Below, piece after piece: positions 20,425-29,989 of a DNA stretch of 64,000 nt. Below the pieces are notes generated by a model. The model saw only the letters and a program-made list of their open reading frames with translations. It had not been told where the DNA came from and made no database searches. This DNA is from Exophiala sp. HKRS030 (taxonomy: Eukaryota; Ascomycota; Eurotiomycetes; Chaetothyriales; Herpotrichiellaceae): the NCBI GenBank assembly GCA_023897205.1, contig JAHWDD010000007.1, positions 124,001 through 188,000 of the forward strand. The letters are read 5' to 3'. A program made the position numbers and the translations under genes. How positions within the stretch are numbered: position 1 is the stretch's first letter; each line of letters begins with the position of its first letter.

Positions 20425-21972
20425 CTACTGTGGTCCGTTCCCGACCGGTGCTGGCACCGAAATGCCTGCTTCGCCATTTTCGACCAGCTCATCTTTATCC
20501 ATGCGTTCAAATGCTTTCTTCACTTGGTGATCCCAGTTGCTGAAAGCAACGATGACCCATTCCAAAATTCCGACAATGTACAATGCAATGCACTGACCGA
20601 CCCAGAGACCTGGTAGGCCCCAACCGTGGAACGCAAGCCAGATACCCAACGGCAGTGCACCACAGTAATAGCTGAAGACGTTGACCGCTGCTCCAATATG
20701 TTGTCTGCCCATACCTCGTAGTGACCCTCCGCAGCTGCCGTTCAGACCATCTGCAATTTGAAACAAGGCCACATAAGGCAGCACATGAGCGGTGAGTTTG
20801 ATCACCCTTTCATCATCGTTGAAAATTTTTGCAAAATGGTTCCTGGTGCCCATCAGCACAGCAAGGACGATCGTCCCCATGATCATGCTCAACCATGCCG
20901 CCACGTTGGCAGCGCGAGCAGCACCCTTCGCATTCTTGGATCCCAACATGTTACCAACTCGTGCACTGGCAGCAACTCCAATGCCGAAGGGGATCGTGTT
21001 CATCACCTGATCCGCTGTCATGATAACACTTTGAGAGGCGAGAGGGATCTCGCCCAGCCGCCCAGCCGCAAGTGCCACGATTTCGAATGCCCACCACTCG
21101 GTCCCGACGTGGATAAAGCCCAGAATTGCCAACTTGGCGAAAGTGCCTAGATTCTGCAGGCATCTCTTGCTCCAACCACCCCAGCACTCTCCACCAGCCA
21201 CAAATTTGGCATATAGCACCAGACCCAGGAAAGATAGCCAATAACCAATTCCAGTGGCAAAAGGAGCGCCCATGATACCCCAGCCAGCAACGTAGACGAA
21301 CAAATAGTTCAGCAGTGCACTGATCGGTGATGTGATCAACAAAACATAGGTTCCTGGTCGCATGATTTCCTGGGCTTGAAGATATTTCTTCATTGTCTCG
21401 AAGTAAATATAGCCTAGGCCACCAGGGATGAGGCATGTCAGGAATTTGGCACTGTCGTGTGAAAGCTGAGGGCTCTGGCCAAGTGCCCTGAATATTGGCT
21501 CCGAGCACGCCCAAATGATGGCAATTGGAATGTAGAACAGAGTCAGGACAACAAAACCTCGTTGTAGTAGGATACCGAGGTCGTGCTTGTTCTTGCTCCC
21601 GGTAAATGTCGACGAGGCAAGGGTGTCCAGGGCTGTTGATCCTCCCATACCGATCAGCCATCCTGAACACATCGCAAACATGTATGAGAAAGCGGCTGTT
21701 GAAAGATCCTGAGGCGATGCTCGACCAACGATGAGGATTGAAATTGTCTGCAGAGAGTTCTGCAAGGTATACGCGAGGATTACTGGAATCGACCCACGAA
21801 ACAAGACCCAGAATTCATGTAAAATGAGTGTCCGAGTAGGTGTTTCGTCCTCGGGGAGGATATCGAGGAGCTCGCCCTCTCCTTGACTTGTAGAATTATC
21901 GTCGCCATCATGCTTCTTGGGTAAAAGTCTGGTTTGCTCGTTGGGAGCTTCACTTATGGTATCATCCATCAT
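20425..21972 (-). CDS. MATE family efflux transporter
   Basis: Multi-antimicrobial extrusion transporter, 515 residues, expected to export organic cations in exchange for H+ or Na+. The frame opens at a TTG (21978), so the ATG at 21972 is taken as the start. The N-terminus is cytosolic and acidic, with a possible dileucine sorting signal (EQTRLLPKK), seen in vacuolar proteins. About twelve membrane helices follow, arranged in two MATE halves: ILAYTLQNSLQTISILIVGR, GMGGSTALDTLASSTFTGS and SARVGNMLGS are the usual MATE landmarks. The second half has LNGSCGGSLRGMGRQHIGA. The gene has no intron and is divergent from an MFS transporter 1.3 kb away. Substrate unknown. Confidence 0.9.
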   Translation of the reverse strand: MMDDTISEAPNEQTRLLPKKHDGDDNSTSQGEGELLDILPEDETPTRTLILHEFWVLFRGSIPVILAYTLQNSLQTISILIVGRASPQDLSTAAFSYMFAMCSGWLIGMGGSTALDTLASSTFTGSKNKHDLGILLQRGFVVLTLFYIPIAIIWACSEPIFRALGQSPQLSHDSAKFLTCLIPGGLGYIYFETMKKYLQAQEIMRPGTYVLLITSPISALLNYLFVYVAGWGIMGAPFATGIGYWLSFLGLVLYAKFVAGGECWGGWSKRCLQNLGTFAKLAILGFIHVGTEWWAFEIVALAAGRLGEIPLASQSVIMTADQVMNTIPFGIGVAASARVGNMLGSKNAKGAARAANVAAWLSMIMGTIVLAVLMGTRNHFAKIFNDDERVIKLTAHVLPYVALFQIADGLNGSCGGSLRGMGRQHIGAAVNVFSYYCGALPLGIWLAFHGWGLPGLWVGQCIALYIVGILEWVIVAFSNWDHQVKKAFERMDKDELVENGEAGISVPAPVGNGPQ

Positions 21973-23281
21973 CGTCAAGAAGACGTAGTGACCAGAATCG
22001 TCACCCCAAAAGATTGAGTTGTGAGAAGGACGTCTCCGTGACCACGCTGCAAAGATACACCACGCCTAACAGTCAAGTTAAAGCATATATAAAAGGGATG
22101 CCATTCAGGAAAGACCAGAGAGGCAACCGATAAAAGACAGGCCCGACAGATGTCCGTTCAACCTGTACACTGGGTACAATACTCTGGCTGGCAACACCTG
22201 CTGGGCCCATGGACTGCGCGGTCAATTCCATGCCCCACCTTGTTATGCATATCCAGTATGTAAGACTAACATGATTCTTCGATTCTGGTGAGGTGGCCTG
22301 CTTATTGCGTCTTGCCCATGCACCGGCAACGGCGAAAGGGACATGTCGTTGGTGGACCTCATGGCCGGAATGACGGGTATCGAAGCAGGGCAACCAGGCA
22401 GGGAAAGGCCCATGATGGCTTTGATGCAGGAGGAGTCTGGATGGAAAAAAAGCGAACATCCAATGGAAGAGTGGGTTGTTGTTTTTCTTATCTCTCTAGT
22501 TATTCATCTTTGCTCGTAATATACATTACCGGTAATCCGCAATACGAAAAACATATCCGTACAGCCAAAAGTCGGTGCTTTGGCGAAAATTACCGTATTG
22601 AGGCTTGGGGTATCCTTCGTCTGCTTCCATAAGGTCAGGTAGATACGAGTACCTTACCTTAGGTACCTACCTAGTACAGTAGAGACTTGTGGACTCCTCC
22701 GTGCTGTGTATGAAGCACTACCGAGACTCGACTTCTCCCTGCCGCAAGATCAAACGCCATCCGATTCCTCCTCCTTATCACAGCCCTATCAGAGCCGTCA
22801 ACGAGCTCCTAACAGGACAAATTCTCGAATCAAATGGCAATCGCTACCCTTGTCCATCCGCCCAGGATCGATCTCTAGCAGGCACTATGGCAGATCCAAG
22901 CTACGCCAGCCTTGCATTGATGCCCTCATATTCGTCCATCAAATTGTTGCCCAGGCACTATGATGGAGCAGGATCTCCTGTCGTGCTGATATCATGTACT
23001 TGGTCCCATTCTGATGCAAGCAAGAAGCTTGTCAGAGCTGTATCGTAATGGATTTTGTGATCGGTCTGTATCTTGCGTCTCGTGGTTGATTACCAGCCCG
23101 CTTGGTGGGCGTCCCTCCACGTTTATCAGACACTTGTCTCCATATGCTGATCTACCAGGCCTGAGCTGATTTCTATACTTCCTGCCTGTCCCTTCAGTTG
23201 CGCAGTCCTCTTGCTTTTAAACAGCCTTTGTCCATCTCTTAACCGAATCACTTTGCAATCCTTGCGGTAATAACGAATACC
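21973..23281. other. Divergent promoter region, MATE and MFS transporters
   Basis: No gene over 1.3 kb between two outward-facing transporter genes. A cluster of TACC/GTAC-type repeats (ACGAGTACCTTACCTTAGGTACCTACCTAGTAC) lies near 22636-22678. Short open frames at 22689-23048 have no family features. Confidence 0.5.
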
Positions 23282-25018
23282 ATGGAGGAGAAGAAATCAG
23301 AACTGCTCCCTGAAGATGATCAGGTTCTTCAATCCCCGATGCCCGTGCAGGTCGACCAGAGTACTATGGCACCGTTTCCGCCCGCAGCAGAACATCTGGT
23401 GATGAAAGATGGCATCCGTCTTCACCCACAACCGACAAGTGACCCTCTGGACCCTCTCAATTGGAGCAGCTTTCAAAAGCATTCCATTCTTGCCATCATT
23501 ATGTTGAAGTTCGTCGCAACATCTTGCCCCACAGCTGTGATCGCAGTGTTCTAACGGCGCGCAGGTACTTCTTATTCACCTACCTGACCACAACAACGGT
23601 CGCCAGCTTTCCAGAACTGCAGGAACAGTTCAACATCTCCTATTCGCAAGTCAACTGGACGGTCGCAATTCCTGCACTCGGGCTCGCTGTTGGTCCTCTA
23701 ATCTTCTCATCCCTCGCCGATATCTTTGGCCGTCGAATTGTCTTCATCTTTGGAACCTTGATGGCACTTGCTGCCACCATCGGCGCTGCCAAAGCACCAA
23801 ATTATGGAGGCTATATGGCTGCGCGTTTCTTCCAAGGCTTTGGGGTTTCTCCAGCTTCCACAGTGGGGCTTGCTGCCATCAACGACATGTTCTACGAGCA
23901 CCAAAGAGGCCAGAAAACTGGGTTATGGGTTCTAGCCATTGACAGCGGCCTGCTTGTTGGTCCAATAATCGGTGGCTTCATGAACATCGTCTCCCCTGCA
24001 TGGGTCCAATGGTTGACTGCCATCTTCTTCGGGGTGTTGCTTATCCTTGAGGTTTTATTCATGCCCGAGACACTCTACCCCCGAAACCATATGCTGTCTC
24101 GGCTCCCTATGGCTACCGAATCCGAGGAATCAGGCGTGGACATCGAGAAAGTTGCTCGCAGACGGAGCGACGCTGCAACCGTCGCTCTTCCTCGCACCAA
24201 GAAGCTTCCATATTTCAATCACAAGCCGCTCCCGGGTATGCGGCATCCAGCGATCTACGACGCAACGCTTCGTTTCGTGTTGACCTTCAGATTTATGGCG
24301 GCATTCCTCCCCGTCTTCGCATACTGCTTCTTGTGGTATTGGTGGATACTTAGCGTCATCACCATGCTACCAGCTGCGTATCCCAATTACAAGCCGCAGA
24401 TCCAGGGTCTCCTATTTATTGGCCTTCTCCTCGGTACTCTCTTTGCCGAAGTCTTCCTAGGGGGCTACCTCAGCGATATCGTCTGCTCTCGTCTAGCTAA
24501 ACGCAATGGCGGCGTCCGCGTGCCTGAGATGCGTCTCTGGCTTATTTATCCGGCCGGCCTGCTCAGCTCGATTGGCTTGATCGTATGGGGTATCAGTGTC
24601 GATAATGGTTACCACTGGATAGTCGGGCAAGTTGCTTTCTTCTTGTTCGCAGCGGGTATTCAGATGGGCAATACAGTCGTTTGTGCTTATATCGTGGATT
24701 GCTATCCATTGCAAAGCATGAGCATGGTCACTTTCTATGCCGTTTTGCTCAACCTGTCGGCATTTATCGATCCGGTATGTCCACCACCTCGTCTTCCTTC
24801 GTTTACGAACCACATATTCTGACTTATCATTTTCATAGTTCTTTATAGCTCCCTGGCAAGCTGGTTCAGGCTGGACCTGGTGCTTCGCGGCCCAGGGCAT
24901 TATCGTGTTCTTCGGAGCCATGCCTGTATTTGGATTGCTGCACAAGTATGGTCCGACGATAAGATCTAAAACCGGTACGCCCTTCTGGGTCAATCCGGAG
25001 TTTGATAATTTGTTGTAG
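23282..25018 (+). CDS. MFS multidrug-type transporter, three exons
   Basis: Major facilitator of 538 residues. Exons 23282-23508, 23565-24774, 24839-25018. Intron 1 is 56 bp with a weak donor (GTTCGT), but it is needed to join LAIIML-K to YFLFTYLTT, with a TTCTAAC branch point and GCAG acceptor. Intron 2 is 64 bp (GTATGT...CATAG). The cytosolic N-terminus contains DPLDPLNWS, common in fungal drug:H+ antiporters. The MFS loop 2-3 motif is SLADIFGRRIVF. About twelve helices, with a basic central loop (EKVARRRSDAATVALPRTKK). The C-terminal helix is in exon 3, ending NPEFDNLL. Substrate unknown; membership of the DHA1 branch is inferred. The weak donor is the least certain part of the model. Confidence 0.85.
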
Positions 25019-25187
25019 AGGCGATGCGCATGGCATGTGGGTTTGCCATCGCTACTGGATTATGGTGGTTAGATTCAAGATGGCCTTTGTATCTGGAGTA
25101 ATAGATGTGGTATCTTCCGGCAAGAATTCTGCTTTTGACACGGGAGGTTCTCGAATCATCTATGTCTGAGTAAGGATTTAAACCACT

Positions 25188-26042
25188 TCACACTTTCGTC
25201 TTCGCTAGCTCTGCTCCTCTCTCTTGAATTGTCTTCTTGCGCAGCCACCAGTTCCGCAGAACCTCCCAGGAGGCTACAGTTGCCATTAGTGGAGGGCAAA
25301 TCAGAAGCAAAAGACTCCACCATCGAGGGCTTTTTGAGCGAATCTTCCCCATAACGGTCGCAATCTGAAGATTCAAGTCGTCCCTGGTACCATCGTTGTA
25401 CAGCACGTATCCCTTGTTTGCTGTTTTGTTCCCGTTGTTCCGGTACTCACATCTTGTCGCCTTCTCGCGCACGTCTACCTGGCTCTTCACCCTGTTCTCA
25501 GCGTCCTCCGGGGACAAATGTGGATCTCGTTCTCTCAGACGCTGCATCTGTATCTTGGGGTCTGACACGGCCACGACGACGACGGTGCTGCAGAAGATGT
25601 CCAATCCTGACTCGAAGAGGAGAGGAACATCAAGCACCACCGCCCAATGGCCCAAGAGGTAGTAATATAGCATAGCGCGTGCCATGTAGAACCGCACGGC
25701 AGGATGTACGATGGCGTTGAGCTTCTTCCTGTCCGCCACTCTCTCCTCGCCGTTGCCGAACACTCGTCTGCCCAAGGCAGGTCTGTTCAATGGTCTACCT
25801 TTCCCCGCAGGCCCGTCTTCCTTCCCGCCACATTGAGGGTCAGAGGCGGGCAGTAGGAGGTCGGGGGTCGTCGGGCCAAAGGTCGCGACGATGCGCCGGT
25901 AACCCCACGTGCCTGGTTCGACGGCTTTGCGTGCGAGGAGGTCCGCATCGATCAAGGGGAGCGAGTAGGGCGGGCTGGAGAGCGTCTGAGAACATGTCGA
26001 TTTGCCTGTGGCGATCGAGCCTGTGAGGCCTATGACTCGCAT
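25188..26042 (-). CDS. Dephospho-CoA kinase, C-terminal membrane anchor
   Basis: Last enzyme of CoA synthesis (phosphorylation of dephospho-CoA at the 3'-OH), homologue of bacterial CoaE and yeast Cab5; 284 residues. Walker A is GSIATGKST (8-16). Family landmarks follow: LIDADLLARKAVEPG, LNAIVHPAVR, VVLDVPLLFESGLD and RLRERDPHLSPEDAENRV. After the kinase domain a hydrophobic stretch (WWSLLLLICPPLMATVASW) and a basic tail suggest a membrane anchor, as in other fungal enzymes. Oddity: between EKATRC and KGYVLYNDGT is a segment with a strong donor-like GTGAGT (25450); removing 30 bp to a following CAG keeps the frame, but such an intron would be too short for fungi, so I keep one exon. The gene lies 170 bases from the 3' end of the MFS gene. 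Confidence 0.9.
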   Translation of the reverse strand: MRVIGLTGSIATGKSTCSQTLSSPPYSLPLIDADLLARKAVEPGTWGYRRIVATFGPTTPDLLLPASDPQCGGKEDGPAGKGRPLNRPALGRRVFGNGEERVADRKKLNAIVHPAVRFYMARAMLYYYLLGHWAVVLDVPLLFESGLDIFCSTVVVVAVSDPKIQMQRLRERDPHLSPEDAENRVKSQVDVREKATRCEYRNNGNKTANKGYVLYNDGTRDDLNLQIATVMGKIRSKSPRWWSLLLLICPPLMATVASWEVLRNWWLRKKTIQERGAELAKTKV

Positions 26043-26544
26043 CCTGACAGGGTGTTCGAAAGCCTTGTTACATTTAGTTTTATTTGGACTCTTGCTGGAG
26101 TAGCCGACCGGTGGCTAGTAGAACGGTGCAAAGGAGTTTTGTGATTTACTGATACCACCCTTGAGTGAAGCGCATGTTGCTTGCCGAGGCAAAGTCCGGG
26201 GTGCGGATTATTGATGTTCCGTCACATGAATTCGCAAGGCTCTGAGCCCGTTTGCGACCAACAATAACAAACACTTGGGAACAACCACAGTCCAATCTCT
26301 CTTTGCAACATATAACCAGGTATTAGTCTGTCTTGCCTGACTTATAATTCAGCAAAACAGTGGCTCAGAGTTTGTCACCGGCTTGGTAGCCTATTCAACT
26401 TTCTGAGTCACCGGAAAACTGATTGAAAATATTGAGTCGAGGAATCATCGATCTTATTGTAATTGTGGATTGTGAATGATGACTATGTACCACTCACGAC
26501 ACTCTACCGACTAGCCCAGTGCATGACATGGCTTTCATGTAAGA
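26043..26544. other. Divergent promoter region, dephospho-CoA kinase and CCA transferase
   Basis: A 500-base spacer between two outward-facing housekeeping genes. Nothing recognisable beyond AT-rich promoter-like sequence. Confidence 0.5.
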
Positions 26545-28098
26545 ATGCTCCCTCGATCAACAAGATCTTCATTACGACTTGTACGACCTTTTCTTCAGAG
26601 TGATCGACCAAGAAGGCTATCCACGATGGCACCAATTCAACTCAGTCTCACACCAGCTGAGAAGCTGTTCCGCCAGTGCTTGGTGGATTGCCGCGACGAG
26701 ATGCAATCTGTACCTGGAATGAAAGACCTGGAACTGCGCTGGACGGGAGGCTGGGTCCGGGACAAACTTCTCGGTGTGCAAAGCCACGATATCGATGTTG
26801 CACTCAGTACCATGACAGGCCTGCAGTTTGGCCAGGCTTTGCAGGTCTTCATGAAGCATCACGGGAGCAAGTACGAAAACGAAGCGAAACAGCAAGGCTT
26901 CAATTCGGAAGTCAAAGACATCCACAAGATTGCAGCAAACCCGGAAAAGTCCAAACATCTCGAGACCATCACGACGAGAATGTTTGGCATTGACGTCGAC
27001 TTTGTCAACCTCCGCAAGGAAGTCTACAACGAACAGACGCGGAACCCTGAGATGGAGTTTGGCACAGCTGAAGAAGATGCGATGCGACGAGACGCTACGG
27101 TCAATGCTCTCTTCTACAACCTAGACTCGCTTGCCGTGGAGGACTTTACGGGATGTGGCTTGGAGGACATGAAGAACAAAATTATACGGACACCCCTTGA
27201 GCCATACCAGACGTTCAAAGATGACCCTCTTCGAGTTCTGCGGCTGATTCGGTTCGCATGTCGACTAAACTACGAGATCGAAGCGGCTTCGAAGGACGCT
27301 ATGAAGGACAAATCCATACATGAGGCACTGCGGATCAAGATCAGCAGAGAACGCGTCGGGACCGAGATCCATAAGATCATGACCGGACCAGATCCCTACA
27401 CAGGTCTGAAGTACGTCGATGATTTCGACCTATATTCTGTCGTGTTCGCCGACCCCAACGATGATTACAAAGTCGACAACAAAGTAGCTCTTGGAGCCTA
27501 CGACGGACTGCGACGCATCCTCGATGAAAAGCCTGCGTTATGTCTGGGTCTGAAACCCAAGGAGAATCAAAGCCTGAGTTGGTTTCTCGCAGCATATGTT
27601 CCATGGTCAGAGTCGTCGACCAAAGCATACACAGCTGCCTGGGAGGGGATCAAAGCCACCAATAGTTTCCGCAAGGTGCTGAAGGAGGCTATCGATTATC
27701 GTTCCGCTATCGTCGAGGTGGTCGACCTTGTAGGTTCCGACAATGCTACGCGAGCAGATGTCGGCATGACATTGCGACAGAGCAAAGAAGCTTGGAGATC
27801 GCATGTGCTCTACTCACTCCTCTGTGAGGTTGCTGATGGAGATTTTGACATGGCTACAAAGCGCTACGAGAAGTTTGTGTCCTTTGTTCACAACCAACAA
27901 TTGGAGAATGCCCATACCATGGCACCCATACTCAAGGGGAATGAGATTAAGGACGCCTTGGGCGGGCCCAAGGGTGGACCTTGGCTGAAGCAAGCGGTCG
28001 ATGTCCTTGCTCAGTGGCAATTCAACCATCCAAAAGCTACGAAACAAGAGGCCATTGAGATGATTGCCAATCAAAAGACCGAGTTGGGGCTGGATTGA
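26545..28098 (+). CDS. CCA1: CCA-adding enzyme, tRNA nucleotidyltransferase
   Basis: Adds CCA to the 3' end of tRNAs; class II nucleotidyltransferase of 517 residues. The N-terminal catalytic domain has the G-G/D-x-D signature (GGWVRDKLL, 68-76, and HDIDVAL, 81-87), then RRDATVNALFYN and EDFTGCGLEDM. The nucleotide-recognition and neck helices follow (DPLRVLRLIRFACR, SRERVGTEIHKI). The first 27 residues are basic and lack acidic residues apart from one Asp (MLPRSTRSSLRLVRPFLQS...), a likely mitochondrial presequence. A second ATG at 26626 (MAPIQLSLTP) would give a cytosolic/nuclear form, as known for yeast Cca1. The 3' end is six bases from the converging acyl-CoA dehydrogenase stop codon, so the two transcripts must overlap. 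Confidence 0.93.
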   Translation: MLPRSTRSSLRLVRPFLQSDRPRRLSTMAPIQLSLTPAEKLFRQCLVDCRDEMQSVPGMKDLELRWTGGWVRDKLLGVQSHDIDVALSTMTGLQFGQALQVFMKHHGSKYENEAKQQGFNSEVKDIHKIAANPEKSKHLETITTRMFGIDVDFVNLRKEVYNEQTRNPEMEFGTAEEDAMRRDATVNALFYNLDSLAVEDFTGCGLEDMKNKIIRTPLEPYQTFKDDPLRVLRLIRFACRLNYEIEAASKDAMKDKSIHEALRIKISRERVGTEIHKIMTGPDPYTGLKYVDDFDLYSVVFADPNDDYKVDNKVALGAYDGLRRILDEKPALCLGLKPKENQSLSWFLAAYVPWSESSTKAYTAAWEGIKATNSFRKVLKEAIDYRSAIVEVVDLVGSDNATRADVGMTLRQSKEAWRSHVLYSLLCEVADGDFDMATKRYEKFVSFVHNQQLENAHTMAPILKGNEIKDALGGPKGGPWLKQAVDVLAQWQFNHPKATKQEAIEMIANQKTELGLD

Positions 28099-28104
28099 TT
28101 GTAT

Positions 28105-29466
28105 TTACAGTTTTGATGCAGCACGCTCTTTCGCCCTGAGTTTTACATCTCGAGCCTCCTGTCGGACAGCAAGATCGAGCATGATTTCTTCGCTGCCGCC
28201 TCCTACGACATGCACGCGCACATCGCGACTAATCTGCTCTATACGAGCGCCCTTGCCAGTCTTGGTATATCCTGCTCCCCCCATGATCTGTTGAGACTCG
28301 CGACAGACCTTCTCGAGGCATCTCGTGCTCATGACCTTGAGCAATGCTGTCATTCCTCCAACGTTGACTGCTTTACCAGTCACCCTGGAAGTTTCAATTA
28401 CGTAGCAAAGCTGGTCAAGAAACGCCTGGACAGGTTCGATGAGAAGGCCAAACGTGGCGATCTTGGACTTGATCGGGGAATGTTCAATCAGTGGCTTTCC
28501 GAATGTCTCACGTTCACAAGCATAGTTGTATGCATCAGAAGCACAGACTCGAGCAAGCCGGACTGCGGCCGTTGCCAAACCCAACCGTTCCGGGTTGAAG
28601 TTCGACATTATGAGTTGGAACCCATGGTTTTCTCGTCCGATGAGGTTCTCGACAGGAACCTCGACGTCGTCAAAGTCAATAAAGGTAGAGCCTATACTTG
28701 TCGATGAGCAATCTGAGATACGGCAAACAAAAGCAAAACAAAAGCACTTACCACTAGCATGGACTCCTTGGTTCTCTATCCTTCTCAACGTGACGCCCTT
28801 TGCTTTCAGTGGCACAACCAGTAGACTAATACCGCCGTGCCCTGGTCCTCCGGTGCGTACAGCCGTAGTGCAATAGTCACACCATATCCCATTCGTGATC
28901 CATTTCTTTTGGCCCGACACCCTGTAGATCGAACCCTCCTTTTGCGCCGTGGTCTTGATATTTGCGACGTCGCTTCCACCGTCGGGTTCAGTGATGCCCA
29001 GGCAGAATCGGATTTCCCCTCGTGCCACTTTTGGTAACCACCGTTGTCTCTGTTCTTTCGTACCGAATCTGCTGATGGGAGGGCATCCAATGTTATTTCC
29101 ACCACCCAAGCCCCAGATCGGACCACACCAACCGAGACGGGTGAGTTCGTCGCTCACGATGATGCCACACCACGTGTCCCACTCACCAAAGGGTATATCG
29201 GCGGGGTGTTGTCGACCACCTGCGTCGGCCGGGTCTACCACTGGGTTCACGATCCCGAAACCCAGCTGACAATGCCGCAGGCGCACACTCTCGGGCACCT
29301 GGCCCGCAAGTTCCCACTCTTGCGCGTACGGCGCCAGCTCCGTCTCGACATAGTTGCGCACGAAGGCTCTCAAGCGATGATGCTTGTCGGTCCAGTAAGG
29401 GTTCGAGGGGAGATCGAGTTGAGGGAGAAGTGGTTCCGCGAAAGGAGCAGCCGTGCTGGGAGCCAT
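28105..29466 (-). CDS. Acyl-CoA dehydrogenase, two exons
   Basis: FAD-dependent acyl-CoA dehydrogenase, 433 residues. Minus-strand exons 28752-29466 and 28105-28691. The 60-bp intron (GTAAGT...TATAG) is an exact multiple of three without a stop, so it could be misread as coding; removing it joins GVHASG to STFIDFDDVEVP, the family sequence. The frame opens at a TTG (29499); the first ATG is 29466. Landmarks: LGITEPDGGSDVANIKTTA (FAD/substrate loop), KKWITNG, RETFGKPL, the catalytic-base region and QIMGGAGYTKTG near the C-terminus. No N-terminal cytochrome b5 domain and no obvious presequence. The C-terminus is SKL (RAKERAASKL), a classical peroxisomal PTS1, so a peroxisomal role in short- or branched-chain acyl oxidation is likely. 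Chain-length specificity is unknown. Confidence 0.9.
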   Translation of the reverse strand: MAPSTAAPFAEPLLPQLDLPSNPYWTDKHHRLRAFVRNYVETELAPYAQEWELAGQVPESVRLRHCQLGFGIVNPVVDPADAGGRQHPADIPFGEWDTWCGIIVSDELTRLGWCGPIWGLGGGNNIGCPPISRFGTKEQRQRWLPKVARGEIRFCLGITEPDGGSDVANIKTTAQKEGSIYRVSGQKKWITNGIWCDYCTTAVRTGGPGHGGISLLVVPLKAKGVTLRRIENQGVHASGKCFCFAFVCRISDCSSTSIGSTFIDFDDVEVPVENLIGRENHGFQLIMSNFNPERLGLATAAVRLARVCASDAYNYACERETFGKPLIEHSPIKSKIATFGLLIEPVQAFLDQLCYVIETSRVTGKAVNVGGMTALLKVMSTRCLEKVCRESQQIMGGAGYTKTGKGARIEQISRDVRVHVVGGGSEEIMLDLAVRQEARDVKLRAKERAASKL

Positions 29467-29989
29467 GGTGAATAGATTGCCTGGGGTCTGAACGAGCAAG
29501 ATACGAGAAGAATGGATTTACATGCCTTCTGGGAGAAGGAACCCCCTTTTACATTATATCTAGCGATTGCTCTGAACCGAGGCGGGGAGATGGTCAGTAT
29601 GTCGGACCATCTACATACAGCCCCGGATAAGTGTCAGCAAAGTACGTGGTTATGCACCTTTTGCAGAGAAGGAGCCTCGGTCAAGAGCCTCGGTCCAAAC
29701 AGTCTTGGCGGGTCTAACGTGATTTGGCTTACATGATGCCATCACCGTATTTTGGGTCTTTTGACTGGCGTTCGTTATTTCGACAACACCAGAATTAACG
29801 GAGCCTGTTGTATGTTTCCTCAAACTCGCGACATTCTGCAGCTCATTTGAGTTCGGAGCGCCATCTCCCGCGCCATCTCCCTGCCACATGACAGGGTGTT
29901 CTGAGTTCAGATGGAGCCCTGTAGCTGTTTGTTCGCGACACGTTATGCGTGTTGGACCGAAAATCCTTAGCTGAGAGATCTTCGTCGCA
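29467..29989. other. Divergent promoter region, acyl-CoA dehydrogenase and Fig4
   Basis: A spacer of 520 bases between outward-facing genes. No supported gene. Nothing notable apart from a duplicated GAGCCTCGGTC (near 29671 and 29682). Confidence 0.5.

Noticed and set aside
25413..25450. Possible 30- or 38-bp intron in dephospho-CoA kinase
   Set aside because: Strong GTGAGT donor, but the intron would be shorter than any confident fungal intron in the window; the 38-bp form shifts the frame.
28692..28751. In-frame insertion in acyl-CoA dehydrogenase
   Set aside because: Looks like 20 extra residues, but it has GTAAGT and TATAG borders and interrupts the family sequence; treated as an intron.
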